DNA from: Bacteriovorax sp. | GTDB taxonomy: Bacteria; Bdellovibrionota; Bacteriovoracia; Bacteriovoracales; Bacteriovoracaceae | Assembly (NCBI GenBank): GCA_028710485.1 | Contig: JAQTTZ010000007.1 | Coordinates: 2,170-66,169 of the forward strand | Direction of reading: 5' to 3' | DNA: 64,000 nt | Translations under genes and position numbers: made by a program | The notes under the pieces: generated by a model | Database searches by the model: none | Told to the model about the DNA's origin: nothing | The model's input: the letters and a program-made list of their open reading frames with translations, nothing else | Shown: piece by piece, positions 38,569 through 46,017 of the stretch | Layout of the letters: each line of letters starts with the position of its first letter | How positions within the stretch are numbered: the first letter of the stretch is position 1

Positions 38569-39315
38569 ATGATTCACGGATTGAGCCATTTTCAAAATCA
38601 ATTTACCAAATTTTCAGATTACTTCGTATTAGTTGGTGGGGTCGCCACTTATTTACAATTAGAAGATGCTGGAGCCCCTCGTGTTAGGGCCACAAAGGAT
38701 TTAGACATCGTTTTAATGCTAAAGCCATCGAATGATTTTCTAGACGAATTAAAAAAATATATTCTGGAAGGAGGATACGAAATTCAAAAAAATGATAAAG
38801 GCAGTCCGAGTTTTTATCGTTTTCAGAAGCCAAAAAATGAAGAATTCCCTTTAATTATTGAGCTTTTTGCGACAGCTCCTAATGAATTTAAACTTTTTGA
38901 TGACCAGCATATTGTTCCTATTACAAATCCGGAAGAAGTGGAGTCGTTATCTGCAATCCTTTTAGACGATGAATATTTCTCATTAATTACATCACACCTA
39001 GTTGCGAGTGGAGGAATTAATCTTATAAACGAGGGAGCATTGATTCCTTTTAAAGCAAAGGCATATTTAGAAATTAAGGCGAGAGAGGAAGATTCTAGAC
39101 ATTGGAAAAAGCACAGGGGAGATATTATTAATCTTGCAGTGACTTTTTTTACAGAAAATTCAAATGTAAAACTTAGTGGAAAGGTTAAGGCTCACTTCGA
39201 AGAATTTATGATTCAGCTTAAAGCTGAAATCAATGATGAAGTAGTGAAAGGAGCTTGTAGTCAAAAGATAGATAGCAATACTGTGATTTTCCTGTTGGAG
39301 AAGACTTTTCTTTAA
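38569..39315 (+). CDS. AbiEii-like nucleotidyltransferase toxin
   Basis: 248 residues. Nucleotidyltransferase signature near the start: LVGGVATYLQLEDAGAPRVRATKDLDIVL (by position, about residues 20-49; GG, then the Thr-x-Asp-x-Asp metal triad TKDLDI). A second acidic residue is in IIELFATAP. Downstream ADP/NTase-helical part with KAKAYLEIKAREEDSRHWKKHRGD, as in AbiEii/AbiGII toxins. It forms a two-gene unit with the HTH protein (10-nt gap), so a toxin acting on nucleic acid or GTP is expected. Confidence 0.78.
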   Translation: MIHGLSHFQNQFTKFSDYFVLVGGVATYLQLEDAGAPRVRATKDLDIVLMLKPSNDFLDELKKYILEGGYEIQKNDKGSPSFYRFQKPKNEEFPLIIELFATAPNEFKLFDDQHIVPITNPEEVESLSAILLDDEYFSLITSHLVASGGINLINEGALIPFKAKAYLEIKAREEDSRHWKKHRGDIINLAVTFFTENSNVKLSGKVKAHFEEFMIQLKAEINDEVVKGACSQKIDSNTVIFLLEKTFL

Positions 39316-39366
39316 TTAGGATGAAGCCATGGAAAGGAATGAGGAACTCGCTGTGGGAAGAATAAA

Positions 39367-39654
39367 ATGAGTAAATTGAGAGAAATATTGAGAGAAATAA
39401 TGAAGAATGCAAAAAAGGCAGTTTCAGAATTTGCAGAAGGTAAAAGAATAAAGTTTTTCCCTATGAAGCATAAGGGATACATTATTGAGTTTACAGAAAG
39501 AGATATTTTTTACAAAGAACAATTCAAAAATATTTTCGGACTTGGATATGCACGAATATCATCTCAACATTCACCAACAAACTCCGCTGTACTTTCATTC
39601 AAACTAAAAGCTGGATTTGTTATTGTCGGACAAGAAACTCATGAGTGCTGGTAA
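39367..39654 (+). CDS. Short acetyltransferase-like (GNAT C-terminal) protein
   Basis: 95 residues. The second half, GLGYARISSQHSPTNSAVL then KAGFVIVGQETHE, follows the C-terminal GNAT pattern (N-x-x-V-L...K-x-GF-x-IVG). The first half is basic and does not show the acetyl-CoA loop (Q/RxxGxG/A), so it may be a fragment. GGAAG precedes the ATG. It lies 51 bp after the toxin gene and has similar AT content. Likely degenerate or a minimal domain. Confidence 0.45.
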   Translation: MSKLREILREIMKNAKKAVSEFAEGKRIKFFPMKHKGYIIEFTERDIFYKEQFKNIFGLGYARISSQHSPTNSAVLSFKLKAGFVIVGQETHECW

Positions 39655-39702
39655 AGATTTTTATCTTAAGCAAGTAGACTAGATAATCATAGACCCCTCA
39701 CT

Positions 39703-39737
39703 TCCGTACATAGAGTGTATCTTGTTCTATGTACGGA
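39703..39737 (+). terminator. Hairpin after the accessory patch
   Basis: TCCGTACATAGA (39703-39714) / TCTATGTACGGA (39726-39737), 12-bp perfect stem, loop of 11, followed by TTTAAGGTTTGTTTTT. A likely terminator for the toxin-antitoxin/GNAT unit, although the T-run is interrupted. Confidence 0.5.
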
Positions 39738-39841
39738 TTTAAGGTTTGTTTTTCAATTGGCCCAACATCTCCAAGTGCAAAATTACAGGTCGCAACCAGC
39801 TCATCAGGTGCTGTCGCTGGTAAAAATTATTTTAGAAATAC

Positions 39842-40249
39842 TTATTTTCCACCTAGTGGATTTCTTTTTAAATTGAAGTTCGCTCTATCTACCGTTCCAG
39901 AAAAAGAAATTGTAAGCATTAAAACGTAGTTTTTTTCTTTATGCAGATACGAATTAGCAGGACTTGCTGAATAGTGGTCGTTCTCAAAATTTAATTGGAC
40001 TGGGTATTGCTTGCCGTTGACTTGAGCAATAGCAGAAAGGGAGAGTTTTTTATCAGTAATATTTTTGTGATCGTGCCCGGTGATATAAATACTTGTCCGC
40101 TCCTGATCATTAACGACTTCCAAAAAGGCATTGTTGGTTTTTTTGACAATCCCACCATGCAAGGCCTTAAATTCAGCTGTCTCGTCAAGGGCCAGCAATT
40201 GACTAGAGATGAGTGCCATCGAGCATACAGCGAACAAATACTTTTTCAT
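39842..40249 (-). CDS. Small secreted protein, possible metal or efflux accessory
   Basis: 135 residues from ATG 40249 (GGAG upstream). Signal peptide MKKYLFAVCSMALISSQLLA. Contains HGGIVKKTNNAFLEVV and YITGHDHKNI, reminiscent of the HGG.../D-H-x-G element of CusB/CzcB-type periplasmic domains. Histidines HDH could bind metal. Last in a minus-strand run; next to a CpxP-like lipoprotein. Confidence 0.6.
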   Translation of the reverse strand: MKKYLFAVCSMALISSQLLALDETAEFKALHGGIVKKTNNAFLEVVNDQERTSIYITGHDHKNITDKKLSLSAIAQVNGKQYPVQLNFENDHYSASPANSYLHKEKNYVLMLTISFSGTVDRANFNLKRNPLGGK

Positions 40250-40276
40250 TTTCTTACTCCACAAATATTATTCTGA

Positions 40277-40765
40277 CTAAAACTCTTGAAGATGATTGTG
40301 CAATAAAGATTGGTAAAACTCTCTGCCCTGAATATTCTTTCTTGGCTCGATAATCTTGCGAGCATCAGCGATGGCATTGAATCCGTTTTCCATTCTTTTC
40401 TTTTCAAGTTTAGAAATTTTCTTTTTAAGAATCGCAAACTCGCGCTCGTTCATTTTTGGTTCTAGTACTGTTTGGATAAGAACGATTTTGGTCTTTTCGA
40501 TTTCTTCTTTAAGAGCATCACTCAGGGCATGAGTTTTTTCTTGGAGTTCGAGAAGTTTTTTCTTTTGAGAATCAGTCAGTTTGTCTGACTTCATAATAAA
40601 CTCGCGCGCTGTAACGGCCGTGGACTCAGATGGATTGATTGTAACTTCTTTAATTTCTTTCTCTACTTTTTGCTCAGCGACTTGGTGTTGGGCACAGCTT
40701 GAAAGAGAAGCAACAAGAGAAGTAATAAAAAATACCATTACCAGTAATGTTAGATTTCTTTTCAT
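40277..40765 (-). CDS. CpxP/Spy-like periplasmic lipoprotein
   Basis: 162 residues; lipobox LSSC after a hydrophobic signal. The mature part is an alpha-helical, charged coiled coil (KLTDSQKKKLLELQEKTHALSD ... FAILKKKISKLEKKRMENG, with the 'LT..Q' start of Spy/CpxP/ZraP proteins). These sense or chaperone in the periplasm under metal or redox stress. A FNR-like palindrome lies about 60 bp upstream of the start. Confidence 0.65.
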   Translation of the reverse strand: MKRNLTLLVMVFFITSLVASLSSCAQHQVAEQKVEKEIKEVTINPSESTAVTAREFIMKSDKLTDSQKKKLLELQEKTHALSDALKEEIEKTKIVLIQTVLEPKMNEREFAILKKKISKLEKKRMENGFNAIADARKIIEPRKNIQGREFYQSLLHNHLQEF

Positions 40766-40820
40766 AATTTCACCTTTTGAAGATTTTCAATAAGTGTAAT
40801 CGAAGAAACCAGAAAAAACA

Positions 40821-40834
40821 GTGATTTAAATCAG
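40821..40834. promoter_or_regulatory. FNR/CRP-like palindrome
   Basis: GTGATTTAAATCAG resembles the FNR box TTGAT-N4-ATCAA (8 of 10 informative bases). It sits between the LuxR-type gene (stop 40841) and the CpxP-like lipoprotein (start 40765, minus), about 62 bp before the latter's start, suiting activation of the lipoprotein gene. Match by eye; not a search. Confidence 0.4.
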
Positions 40835-40840
40835 CAATGC

Positions 40841-41386
40841 TTAATTTTTTCTTGGCAAAAGAAGATCTTCCAGAAAAAAAGCAGAGAGCTGAGCGCGCCC
40901 TTCTAGATTGGCCTTCATATAGACTTGACCAGCTTGCTGGCGGACGGTTTTTTCTGATGTGTCTCTGATGTTGGCAATTTCTTTATGACTTAGCCCCTTA
41001 AGAAGTAATAAGGCCACGTCTCTTTCAGAGTGAGTGAGATTCCAAGTTGCAAATTGCTTGTCAATTAAAACTCCCATCCCTTCAAGTAGGCGACGGGATT
41101 CTTCGCGATATTTTTGATTATCCAACCGAAGCAAAAGTGACTCTTTTTGGGTTGCTTGTAATTCCTTAGAAGTCTTAAAATTTTTTTTATAAAGGTTGTA
41201 AATAGTTCTAGCTAAAAATAAAAATGAAATAAGAACAATTAATCCTTCTGAGAAAATATGGGCATAACTTGCACCTGTTTTGGAATCACCGTAAATATCC
41301 CATGCCGTAAGTGTTCCGACGATAGCGGTAAATAGTCCAACAATCAATTGCTCGTTAAAACCTGTCTTTAATTGTTCTTCGCTCAT
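40841..41386 (-). CDS. Membrane-anchored LuxR-type regulator
   Basis: 181 residues. Two transmembrane helices (about 14-32 and 46-66) precede a coiled linker and a C-terminal LuxR/GerE HTH: LTHSERDVALLLLKGLSHKEIANIRDTSEKTVRQQAGQVYMKANL (by position, about residues 117-160). No receiver or ligand-binding domain is present, so it would act from the inner membrane, perhaps responding to the redox proteins upstream. AGAGG precedes ATG 41386. It lies 21 nt after the di-haem cytochrome gene. Confidence 0.82.
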   Translation of the reverse strand: MSEEQLKTGFNEQLIVGLFTAIVGTLTAWDIYGDSKTGASYAHIFSEGLIVLISFLFLARTIYNLYKKNFKTSKELQATQKESLLLRLDNQKYREESRRLLEGMGVLIDKQFATWNLTHSERDVALLLLKGLSHKEIANIRDTSEKTVRQQAGQVYMKANLEGRAQLSAFFLEDLLLPRKN

Positions 41387-41407
41387 TATGGTCCTCTAAG
41401 TTTTCTG

Positions 41408-42016
41408 CTATTTTATTTTAGCTGAAGACTCTTTGGGAATGCGAACATTATCTTCAGAGAAATCACCTTTTTCTGCACCTGAATGGCATGCAAGACAGTT
41501 GGCAGGACTTCCAATTGCTTTTCTTTTATAGACGCTTGGACTAATTTCATCATGTTTACTTTTAAAATAGCTTGTTTCACTGATTCTGAGAATCTCTTCA
41601 TTACGTCCAATGCCCGAAAGAATTTTGTCTCCTCGTCGGGTGTGGACACGATCGGAACTATTTTGTACAAGAAAATCAGTAATCTCTTTTTGAGTTGCTG
41701 GATCTAATTCTGCATTTTCACCAAAGTGTTTATTGAGAGTGGACATCATTTTTGTCCATGATCTTGCGGGAAGAAGACCTGGATGGTAGAGCATATGACA
41801 GCTCGAACATTCTGCTTTCCATTTTACATTTGTGACAGCGGGAAAGTCGGAGCGATTGTTAATTTTATAGACTTCTCCCTTTCTATCTTTTCCCTCTTTT
41901 CTTTCATGATGTTTTTCATCATCGTCATCATCGCCCCATAAAATATTTAGACTTGAAAGCGTGATGAGTAGGGCAAAAATAATAAAGGGCCATTTTAATT
42001 TTTTAGATGTGTTCAT
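41408..42016 (-). CDS. Di-haem cytochrome c (DHC-type)
   Basis: 202 residues with a signal anchor (WPFIIFALLITLSSLNILWG). Two CxxCH motifs, CSSCHMLYHPGLLPARSW at ~71 and CLACHSGAEKGDF near the C-terminus, fit the DHC family often paired with SHP and a cytochrome b561, as here. Electron carrier in the periplasm. AAGGAG precedes ATG 42016. Next gene downstream encodes the LuxR-type regulator. Confidence 0.88.
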   Translation of the reverse strand: MNTSKKLKWPFIIFALLITLSSLNILWGDDDDDEKHHERKEGKDRKGEVYKINNRSDFPAVTNVKWKAECSSCHMLYHPGLLPARSWTKMMSTLNKHFGENAELDPATQKEITDFLVQNSSDRVHTRRGDKILSGIGRNEEILRISETSYFKSKHDEISPSVYKRKAIGSPANCLACHSGAEKGDFSEDNVRIPKESSAKIK

Positions 42017-42026
42017 TCAAATCTCC

Positions 42027-42446
42027 TTATTTAATAGACATCATGTATTTGACAAAATTGCCTTTTTCTTGTGCCGTGCAGGCCCTATCAAGAACATCAT
42101 TGCAATTTCTCTTAAACCATTTTTGAACTTTTACCATATCGGTAAACCTCTCAGCATTTACAGCGGGGGCCATTGGTTCGATAACTTTATTTGCTCTTGT
42201 CATTCCAGTCTTTTTTGGATCTGGGGAGTGGCAAGTCATGCAACTTACTTTTTCTCCACTGCTATTAATTCTCTCGCTTCTAAAAAATTTTTCACCAGCA
42301 GTAATATTAAACTGAACAAATTTTGCATCAGCACTGCGTGCTTCTTTTTCTAATCCTTTGAGGATGGCCTCATTTGCTAAGGCCCAAGGTCCTAAAAAGA
42401 AACTGGTAAGGGTCAGACTGATTAGAGCAAACTTATTTTTTTTCAT
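42027..42446 (-). CDS. SHP-like cytochrome c (DUF1924)
   Basis: Probably 139 residues from ATG 42446 (MKKNKFALIS), although several upstream ATGs in a tandem repeat give up to 156 residues. Signal peptide ends PWALA. One haem motif CMTCHSPDPKKTG and a SAEKFTD-like NAERFTDMVKVQKWFKRNC segment match the SHP/DUF1924 family, oxygen-binding class I-type cytochromes with a displaceable ligand. It is part of the DHC-SHP-cytochrome b561 set. Its start region overlaps the end of the cytochrome b561 gene. Confidence 0.78.
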   Translation of the reverse strand: MKKNKFALISLTLTSFFLGPWALANEAILKGLEKEARSADAKFVQFNITAGEKFFRSERINSSGEKVSCMTCHSPDPKKTGMTRANKVIEPMAPAVNAERFTDMVKVQKWFKRNCNDVLDRACTAQEKGNFVKYMMSIK

Positions 42447-42495
42447 CTTCTTATTTTTCATCTTCATATTTTTCATCTTCATATTTTTCATCTTC
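42436..42495 (-). repeat. 15-bp tandem repeat spanning the cytochrome b561 / SHP junction
   Basis: Four copies of GAAGATGAAAAATAT on the minus strand (two exact, two varied). It is read as EDEKY in the cytochrome b561 tail and as MKMKN in the SHP N-terminal frame, so repeat number changes both ends at once. Confidence 0.85.
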
Positions 42496-43107
42496 ATTTT
42501 TCACCTCATTATTTTTTCGATATTGAAAGCCACTAAACATACTTTGAACAATCGGGATTTGATCTTTATTTTCGTGCCAAAAAAGTGCAAATAGATGAGA
42601 AAAAATAAATAGAATAACAAAATAGGAGAGAGATTCATGCAACTCTGATAAGTCTTTTCTATACGTTAGTTGATCATAAAAAGACGAGGCCAATGGCCCT
42701 AAGTTGTGCTCAATGGCCGAAAGAATAATTCCAGTGACTGATAAGAAGCTTAGAATGAAGTAAAATAGCAAATAACTAAGAGATGCCATGGGGTGATGGC
42801 CCCAATTCCATTTGAAGTGAATTCTTCTTGCTTTGAAGGCCCCTTTCCATTCTTGCCATTTCCACATTTCATGCCAGCGGGCGTATTTTGGCCCTATTAA
42901 TCCCCAAAAAATTCTTAATATTAAAAAAAAGGTTAAGGCAAAACCAGAGTAGACATGTACAACCCAAAAAGATTTACGCAGAAGTCCTTCTTCATAATAA
43001 AATTCAGCGATATAGGCGCTTAAGATTAAAATTAGACAAAAAAAAGCAATACCAAAATGGCTTAGGCGCAAAAGTGGATCGTAAATTTTTTTTCTTTCTA
43101 CTTTCAT
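42451..43107 (-). CDS. Cytochrome b561 (Ni-Fe hydrogenase/DHC-linked type)
   Basis: 218 residues with four transmembrane helices and conserved histidines (LRLSHFGIAFF, VVHVYSGFALT, WNWGHHPMASLSYL, FSHLFALFWHENKD), typical of the bacterial b561 family that reduces or oxidises periplasmic c-type cytochromes from quinol. The C-terminus is a repetitive acidic tail (EDEKYEDEKY). It is first gene of the cytochrome b561-SHP-DHC operon. Confidence 0.88.
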   Translation of the reverse strand: MKVERKKIYDPLLRLSHFGIAFFCLILILSAYIAEFYYEEGLLRKSFWVVHVYSGFALTFFLILRIFWGLIGPKYARWHEMWKWQEWKGAFKARRIHFKWNWGHHPMASLSYLLFYFILSFLSVTGIILSAIEHNLGPLASSFYDQLTYRKDLSELHESLSYFVILFIFSHLFALFWHENKDQIPIVQSMFSGFQYRKNNEVKNEDEKYEDEKYEDEK

Positions 43108-43199
43108 AGCTCCAACTTAACAAAGCTTGGAGCTAAAGCCATTGGGCAAATGCCCTTTAAAAGGAAGATAGGTTAAATGTTAGATAAGTATTAGATGAC

Positions 43200-43553
43200 C
43201 TAGCTCAGGGTATTGGTCCAGGGGCCCGCGTTCATAATATTTTTAAAACCATTTTTCTTGAGTATCCCAACCGCCATGCCACTGCGAGTTCCTGAAGCGC
43301 AACAAAGAATAATGGTTTTTGTTTTATCTAATTTAAGGGACTCTTTGTTTAATTCGTCTAAAGGAATATTAATACTTTGAGGATTATGACCCTGTGTATA
43401 TTCACCTTTAGAACGGACATCAATTAAGAGCGCGCCTGTTTTCAAAAGTTCTGGCAATTTATTTTTTACAACTTTAAAGCGATAAAAACGGTAACCAAAA
43501 AATATAATAATAATGATAGGTAAAATATATGATTGATAATTTTCTAAATTCAT
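43200..43553 (-). CDS. Membrane-anchored rhodanese-like sulfurtransferase
   Basis: 117 residues from ATG 43553, which has GAGG upstream (the longer ATG at 43565 lacks it). One N-terminal transmembrane helix, then a rhodanese fold with DVRSKGEYTQGH and the active-site loop CCASGTRS (Cys nucleophile in the -x-A-S-G-x-R-S- position). Handles persulfide sulfur. Divergent from the TlpA gene (32 bp apart). Confidence 0.88.
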   Translation of the reverse strand: MNLENYQSYILPIIIIIFFGYRFYRFKVVKNKLPELLKTGALLIDVRSKGEYTQGHNPQSINIPLDELNKESLKLDKTKTIILCCASGTRSGMAVGILKKNGFKNIMNAGPWTNTLS

Positions 43554-43597
43554 TTGAGTCCTCATAGTTTTATTGTGACAATCTATTCTTATAATAA

Positions 43598-44140
43598 ATG
43601 AAAGAGGTCGTCTTGGGAAAATTGGGAAAATTGGGAAAATTGGGAAAATGGATTAAAAAAAGAAAGACGAGTGATTGGCTTTTTATTTTAATTGTTTTGT
43701 TTACTCTTCTTATGAGAGGTCCATCTTTATTAGAGCAATTTAGGCAACAAGGACAGGTGCTCACTCCGATCGTCATAGATGAAAAATTATTTCCTCCTGC
43801 TGGAGAAAAGTCAGTCCTGGTTTTTTGGGCATCGTGGTGTGGCCCTTGTACAATCGAGCTCAATCGTATTCAGAGCGCTATCGAGAAAAAAGAAATTTCA
43901 CTAACTCATATTTATGCAGTCAATCTTGGCGAATCCCGAGATGTTGTCAATAAGGCGACAATAGATCGAAAGTTCAAACTTCCAGTCATTCTTGATGATA
44001 GAGGAGAACTCGCCAATCTTCTCAATGTTAAAGTAACCCCAACCATCGTCTTTGTTGATGAAGAAGGAAAGATTAACTGGATTAGTTCAGGTCTAAGTCC
44101 TTCTCTTATCTATAGAATAAAATATTTTTTAAAAAATTGA
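43598..44140 (+). CDS. TlpA-like membrane thioredoxin
   Basis: 180 residues: N-terminal transmembrane anchor at about 26-42 and a thioredoxin-fold domain with FWASWCGPC (CxxC) and a cis-Pro loop LNVKVTPTIVFV. A periplasmic disulfide oxidoreductase, often serving cytochrome c maturation or sulfur relay. The N-terminus carries a GKLGKLGKLGK repeat from a 9-bp tandem repeat. The ATG at 43598 lacks a clear ribosome-binding site, so a TTG at 43613 is possible. Confidence 0.85.
   Translation: MKEVVLGKLGKLGKLGKWIKKRKTSDWLFILIVLFTLLMRGPSLLEQFRQQGQVLTPIVIDEKLFPPAGEKSVLVFWASWCGPCTIELNRIQSAIEKKEISLTHIYAVNLGESRDVVNKATIDRKFKLPVILDDRGELANLLNVKVTPTIVFVDEEGKINWISSGLSPSLIYRIKYFLKN
43613..43648 (+). repeat. 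9-bp tandem repeat (TTGGGAAAA)x4
   Basis: Four exact copies at the start of the TlpA-like gene, each encoding Leu-Gly-Lys. In-frame length variation would alter the cytoplasmic N-terminus. Confidence 0.9.
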
Positions 44141-44296
44141 AAAACGATGCTCCTGTTCATCCAGATTTCATATATTTACTTTACCTATTTTATTTAGAAC
44201 TTCAATTCAAGTATAATTTATATTGTGTTTGTGTGTTAATTGGTTTATATATATATGAACTAGTAAACAGATGAATTGAGCTGGAGTCTCTATAAT
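44141..44296. promoter_or_regulatory. Likely promoter/operator region of the ArsR-TolC-RND operon
   Basis: AT-rich spacer with a TATATATATA core (44248-44257) and a nearby GAACTAGTAAACAG. ArsR-type repressors usually autoregulate from such a region. No inverted repeat is clear enough to name an operator. Confidence 0.35.
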
Positions 44297-44704
44297 ATGT
44301 CAAAAGAAACCAGAAAAGACATGACCCTCTATGAAATGCAAGCTGATATTTGCCATGCACTTTCCCATCCTGTGAGATTGTATATCCTGGATCTACTTGC
44401 GACTGGAGAAATGTCCAGCTCCCAGCTTCTAAATGCTTTGGAAATACCTAAGGCCAATTTATCTCAACACCTATCCGTTTTAAAAGAGGCCGGTATTTTA
44501 AAAAGTCATAAAGTTGGATCTTTTCAAATGCTCTCTCTTGCCATTCCTAAGATAAAAGATGCTTGCCAGTTGGTTCGAGGTATTTTGTCTGATCGCTTAA
44601 AAGACGAACAAAAAAATATGACTGAACTTAAGAAAAAACTAGATGTGCAAGTTAAACAGACCAAAAAAATAACAAAGAAAATAACAAAAAAGGCCGTAAA
44701 ATGA
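44297..44704 (+). CDS. ArsR-family repressor with paired cysteines
   Basis: 135 residues from ATG 44297 (GGAG upstream; an upstream TTG extension is not supported). ArsR winged helix: HALSHPVRLYILDLL, MSSSQLLNALEIPKANLSQHLSVLKEAGILK, then the C-terminal helix with ACQLVRGIL. Two cysteines, in DICHALSHP and DACQLV, match the position of the redox pair in sulfide/persulfide-sensing ArsR proteins (BigR/SqrR group). The gene is coupled to the TolC gene by ATGA. Confidence 0.85.
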   Translation: MSKETRKDMTLYEMQADICHALSHPVRLYILDLLATGEMSSSQLLNALEIPKANLSQHLSVLKEAGILKSHKVGSFQMLSLAIPKIKDACQLVRGILSDRLKDEQKNMTELKKKLDVQVKQTKKITKKITKKAVK

Positions 44705-46017
44705 AAAAGTTAAATTTTCTCTTTTGGGTTTTAATGAGTGCAAATTCTTTTTCAAAAGAAAAAGAATTAGATGAACTCATTAAAGCAACAAACGCAAATT
44801 CACTTGCGCAAAAAGCGGCCAATGAAAGTGTGAGTGCCGCCGTCTTAGTCCAAGAAAGAAGCTCGAAGCATTGGTTGCCAAAGGTCTATTTAAACGGACA
44901 ATCATTCCTGAGTAATGATCCAGGTACGGCACTTTTTGGAAAACTATCCCAACGAGAGATTCAAAATTCCGACTTCATGGCCGATTCTCTAAATCACCCT
45001 GCAACTTCTCTTTATAACAAAGCGGTTATAGGAGTTAATCTTCCTTTATACGAAGGAGGAGAAAAAATTGCCGTGAATAAAGCGATGACATTTTTGAGTG
45101 AAGCTAAAACCAGTGAAGCTCGTGCTGTTGGCAATGAATTTTACACTGAAGTCGTGAAGAACTATTTAATTGGTAAAAATCTTTCCTTTGAAAAATCCGA
45201 TCTTATTAAGATGAAAGCAACGATTGATTCTATTTTATCTCGTTACCAGATCGGAAATAAAAGCAACCAATTAGGATACTCAGGACTCTTGGGACTTAAG
45301 AGCTTAAAAAATAAAATTGCAGGCCTACTAGACGAGAACACTGCTAAAAATTCGGCCACAGAAAAAGCTTTAACTGAACTTTCAGGATCACAAGTGAACT
45401 TTAAATTTTCTGGTGACTCATCTCTTAGCTCACTTATAAAAGAATATTTAAGTTATTCAGAAAATCATTATGTTCCTTCTCATAAAGTTCAATCTTATTT
45501 TCAAAATGCCAAGAGTGCCATGGAAGTCATTGATGCGGAAAAATCCCGAAATCTTCCTCGCATTGGTCTTTTTGGTGAAGGTTATGCTTTCAACGGAGAC
45601 CGCGCTACTGGCACAGGTTACACCACCGGCATTTATTTAAATTGGAATATCTTTTCCGGCAATGATTATGGTGCCAGTAGTGAAGCGATTCACAAATCAA
45701 AGGCCGCTCAGTATTTTGCCCAAGCAACGGAGCAAAAAGAGCGTGTTGAATATGAGGGATTAAAAGATGCTCTCGATGCCATCAACCACTCGCTACTCCT
45801 GCTAAATGAAAGTGAAAATTATCTTGAGGAACAAACAAAAATTTCTCACAACCTGTTTAAGAATGGTCTTATCAATGCCCTCCAATATGTTGAAGTTCTC
45901 TCTCGACGTGTAGATTTGATAAAATCAAAAAGTCTGGCCGAAGCTGAACTAATTGAGATGCATTCTCAATTAGCTAAAAATTCAAATGATACTTCTTCAC
46001 AAGGAGCAACTCTGTGA
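44701..46017 (+). CDS. TolC-family outer membrane efflux protein
   Basis: 438 residues, signal-like start (FLFWVLMSANSFS). Two repeated TolC units of helices and beta strands: ATSLYNKAVIGVNLPLYEGGEK in the first half and TGIYLNWNIFSGNDYGASSEA in the second (the conserved 'W.lF.G' element). The end EALIEMHSQLAKN is a typical helix. Exit duct for the RND pump next to it. Overlaps both neighbours by 4 nt. Confidence 0.9.
   Translation: MKKLNFLFWVLMSANSFSKEKELDELIKATNANSLAQKAANESVSAAVLVQERSSKHWLPKVYLNGQSFLSNDPGTALFGKLSQREIQNSDFMADSLNHPATSLYNKAVIGVNLPLYEGGEKIAVNKAMTFLSEAKTSEARAVGNEFYTEVVKNYLIGKNLSFEKSDLIKMKATIDSILSRYQIGNKSNQLGYSGLLGLKSLKNKIAGLLDENTAKNSATEKALTELSGSQVNFKFSGDSSLSSLIKEYLSYSENHYVPSHKVQSYFQNAKSAMEVIDAEKSRNLPRIGLFGEGYAFNGDRATGTGYTTGIYLNWNIFSGNDYGASSEAIHKSKAAQYFAQATEQKERVEYEGLKDALDAINHSLLLLNESENYLEEQTKISHNLFKNGLINALQYVEVLSRRVDLIKSKSLAEAELIEMHSQLAKNSNDTSSQGATL

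Noticed and set aside
39729-39929. Plus-strand 66-codon ORF
   Set aside because: Overlaps the minus-strand secreted gene and a hairpin; reads as a shadow.
42436-42495. CRISPR-like repeat
   Set aside because: Contiguous 15-bp units without spacers; coding.
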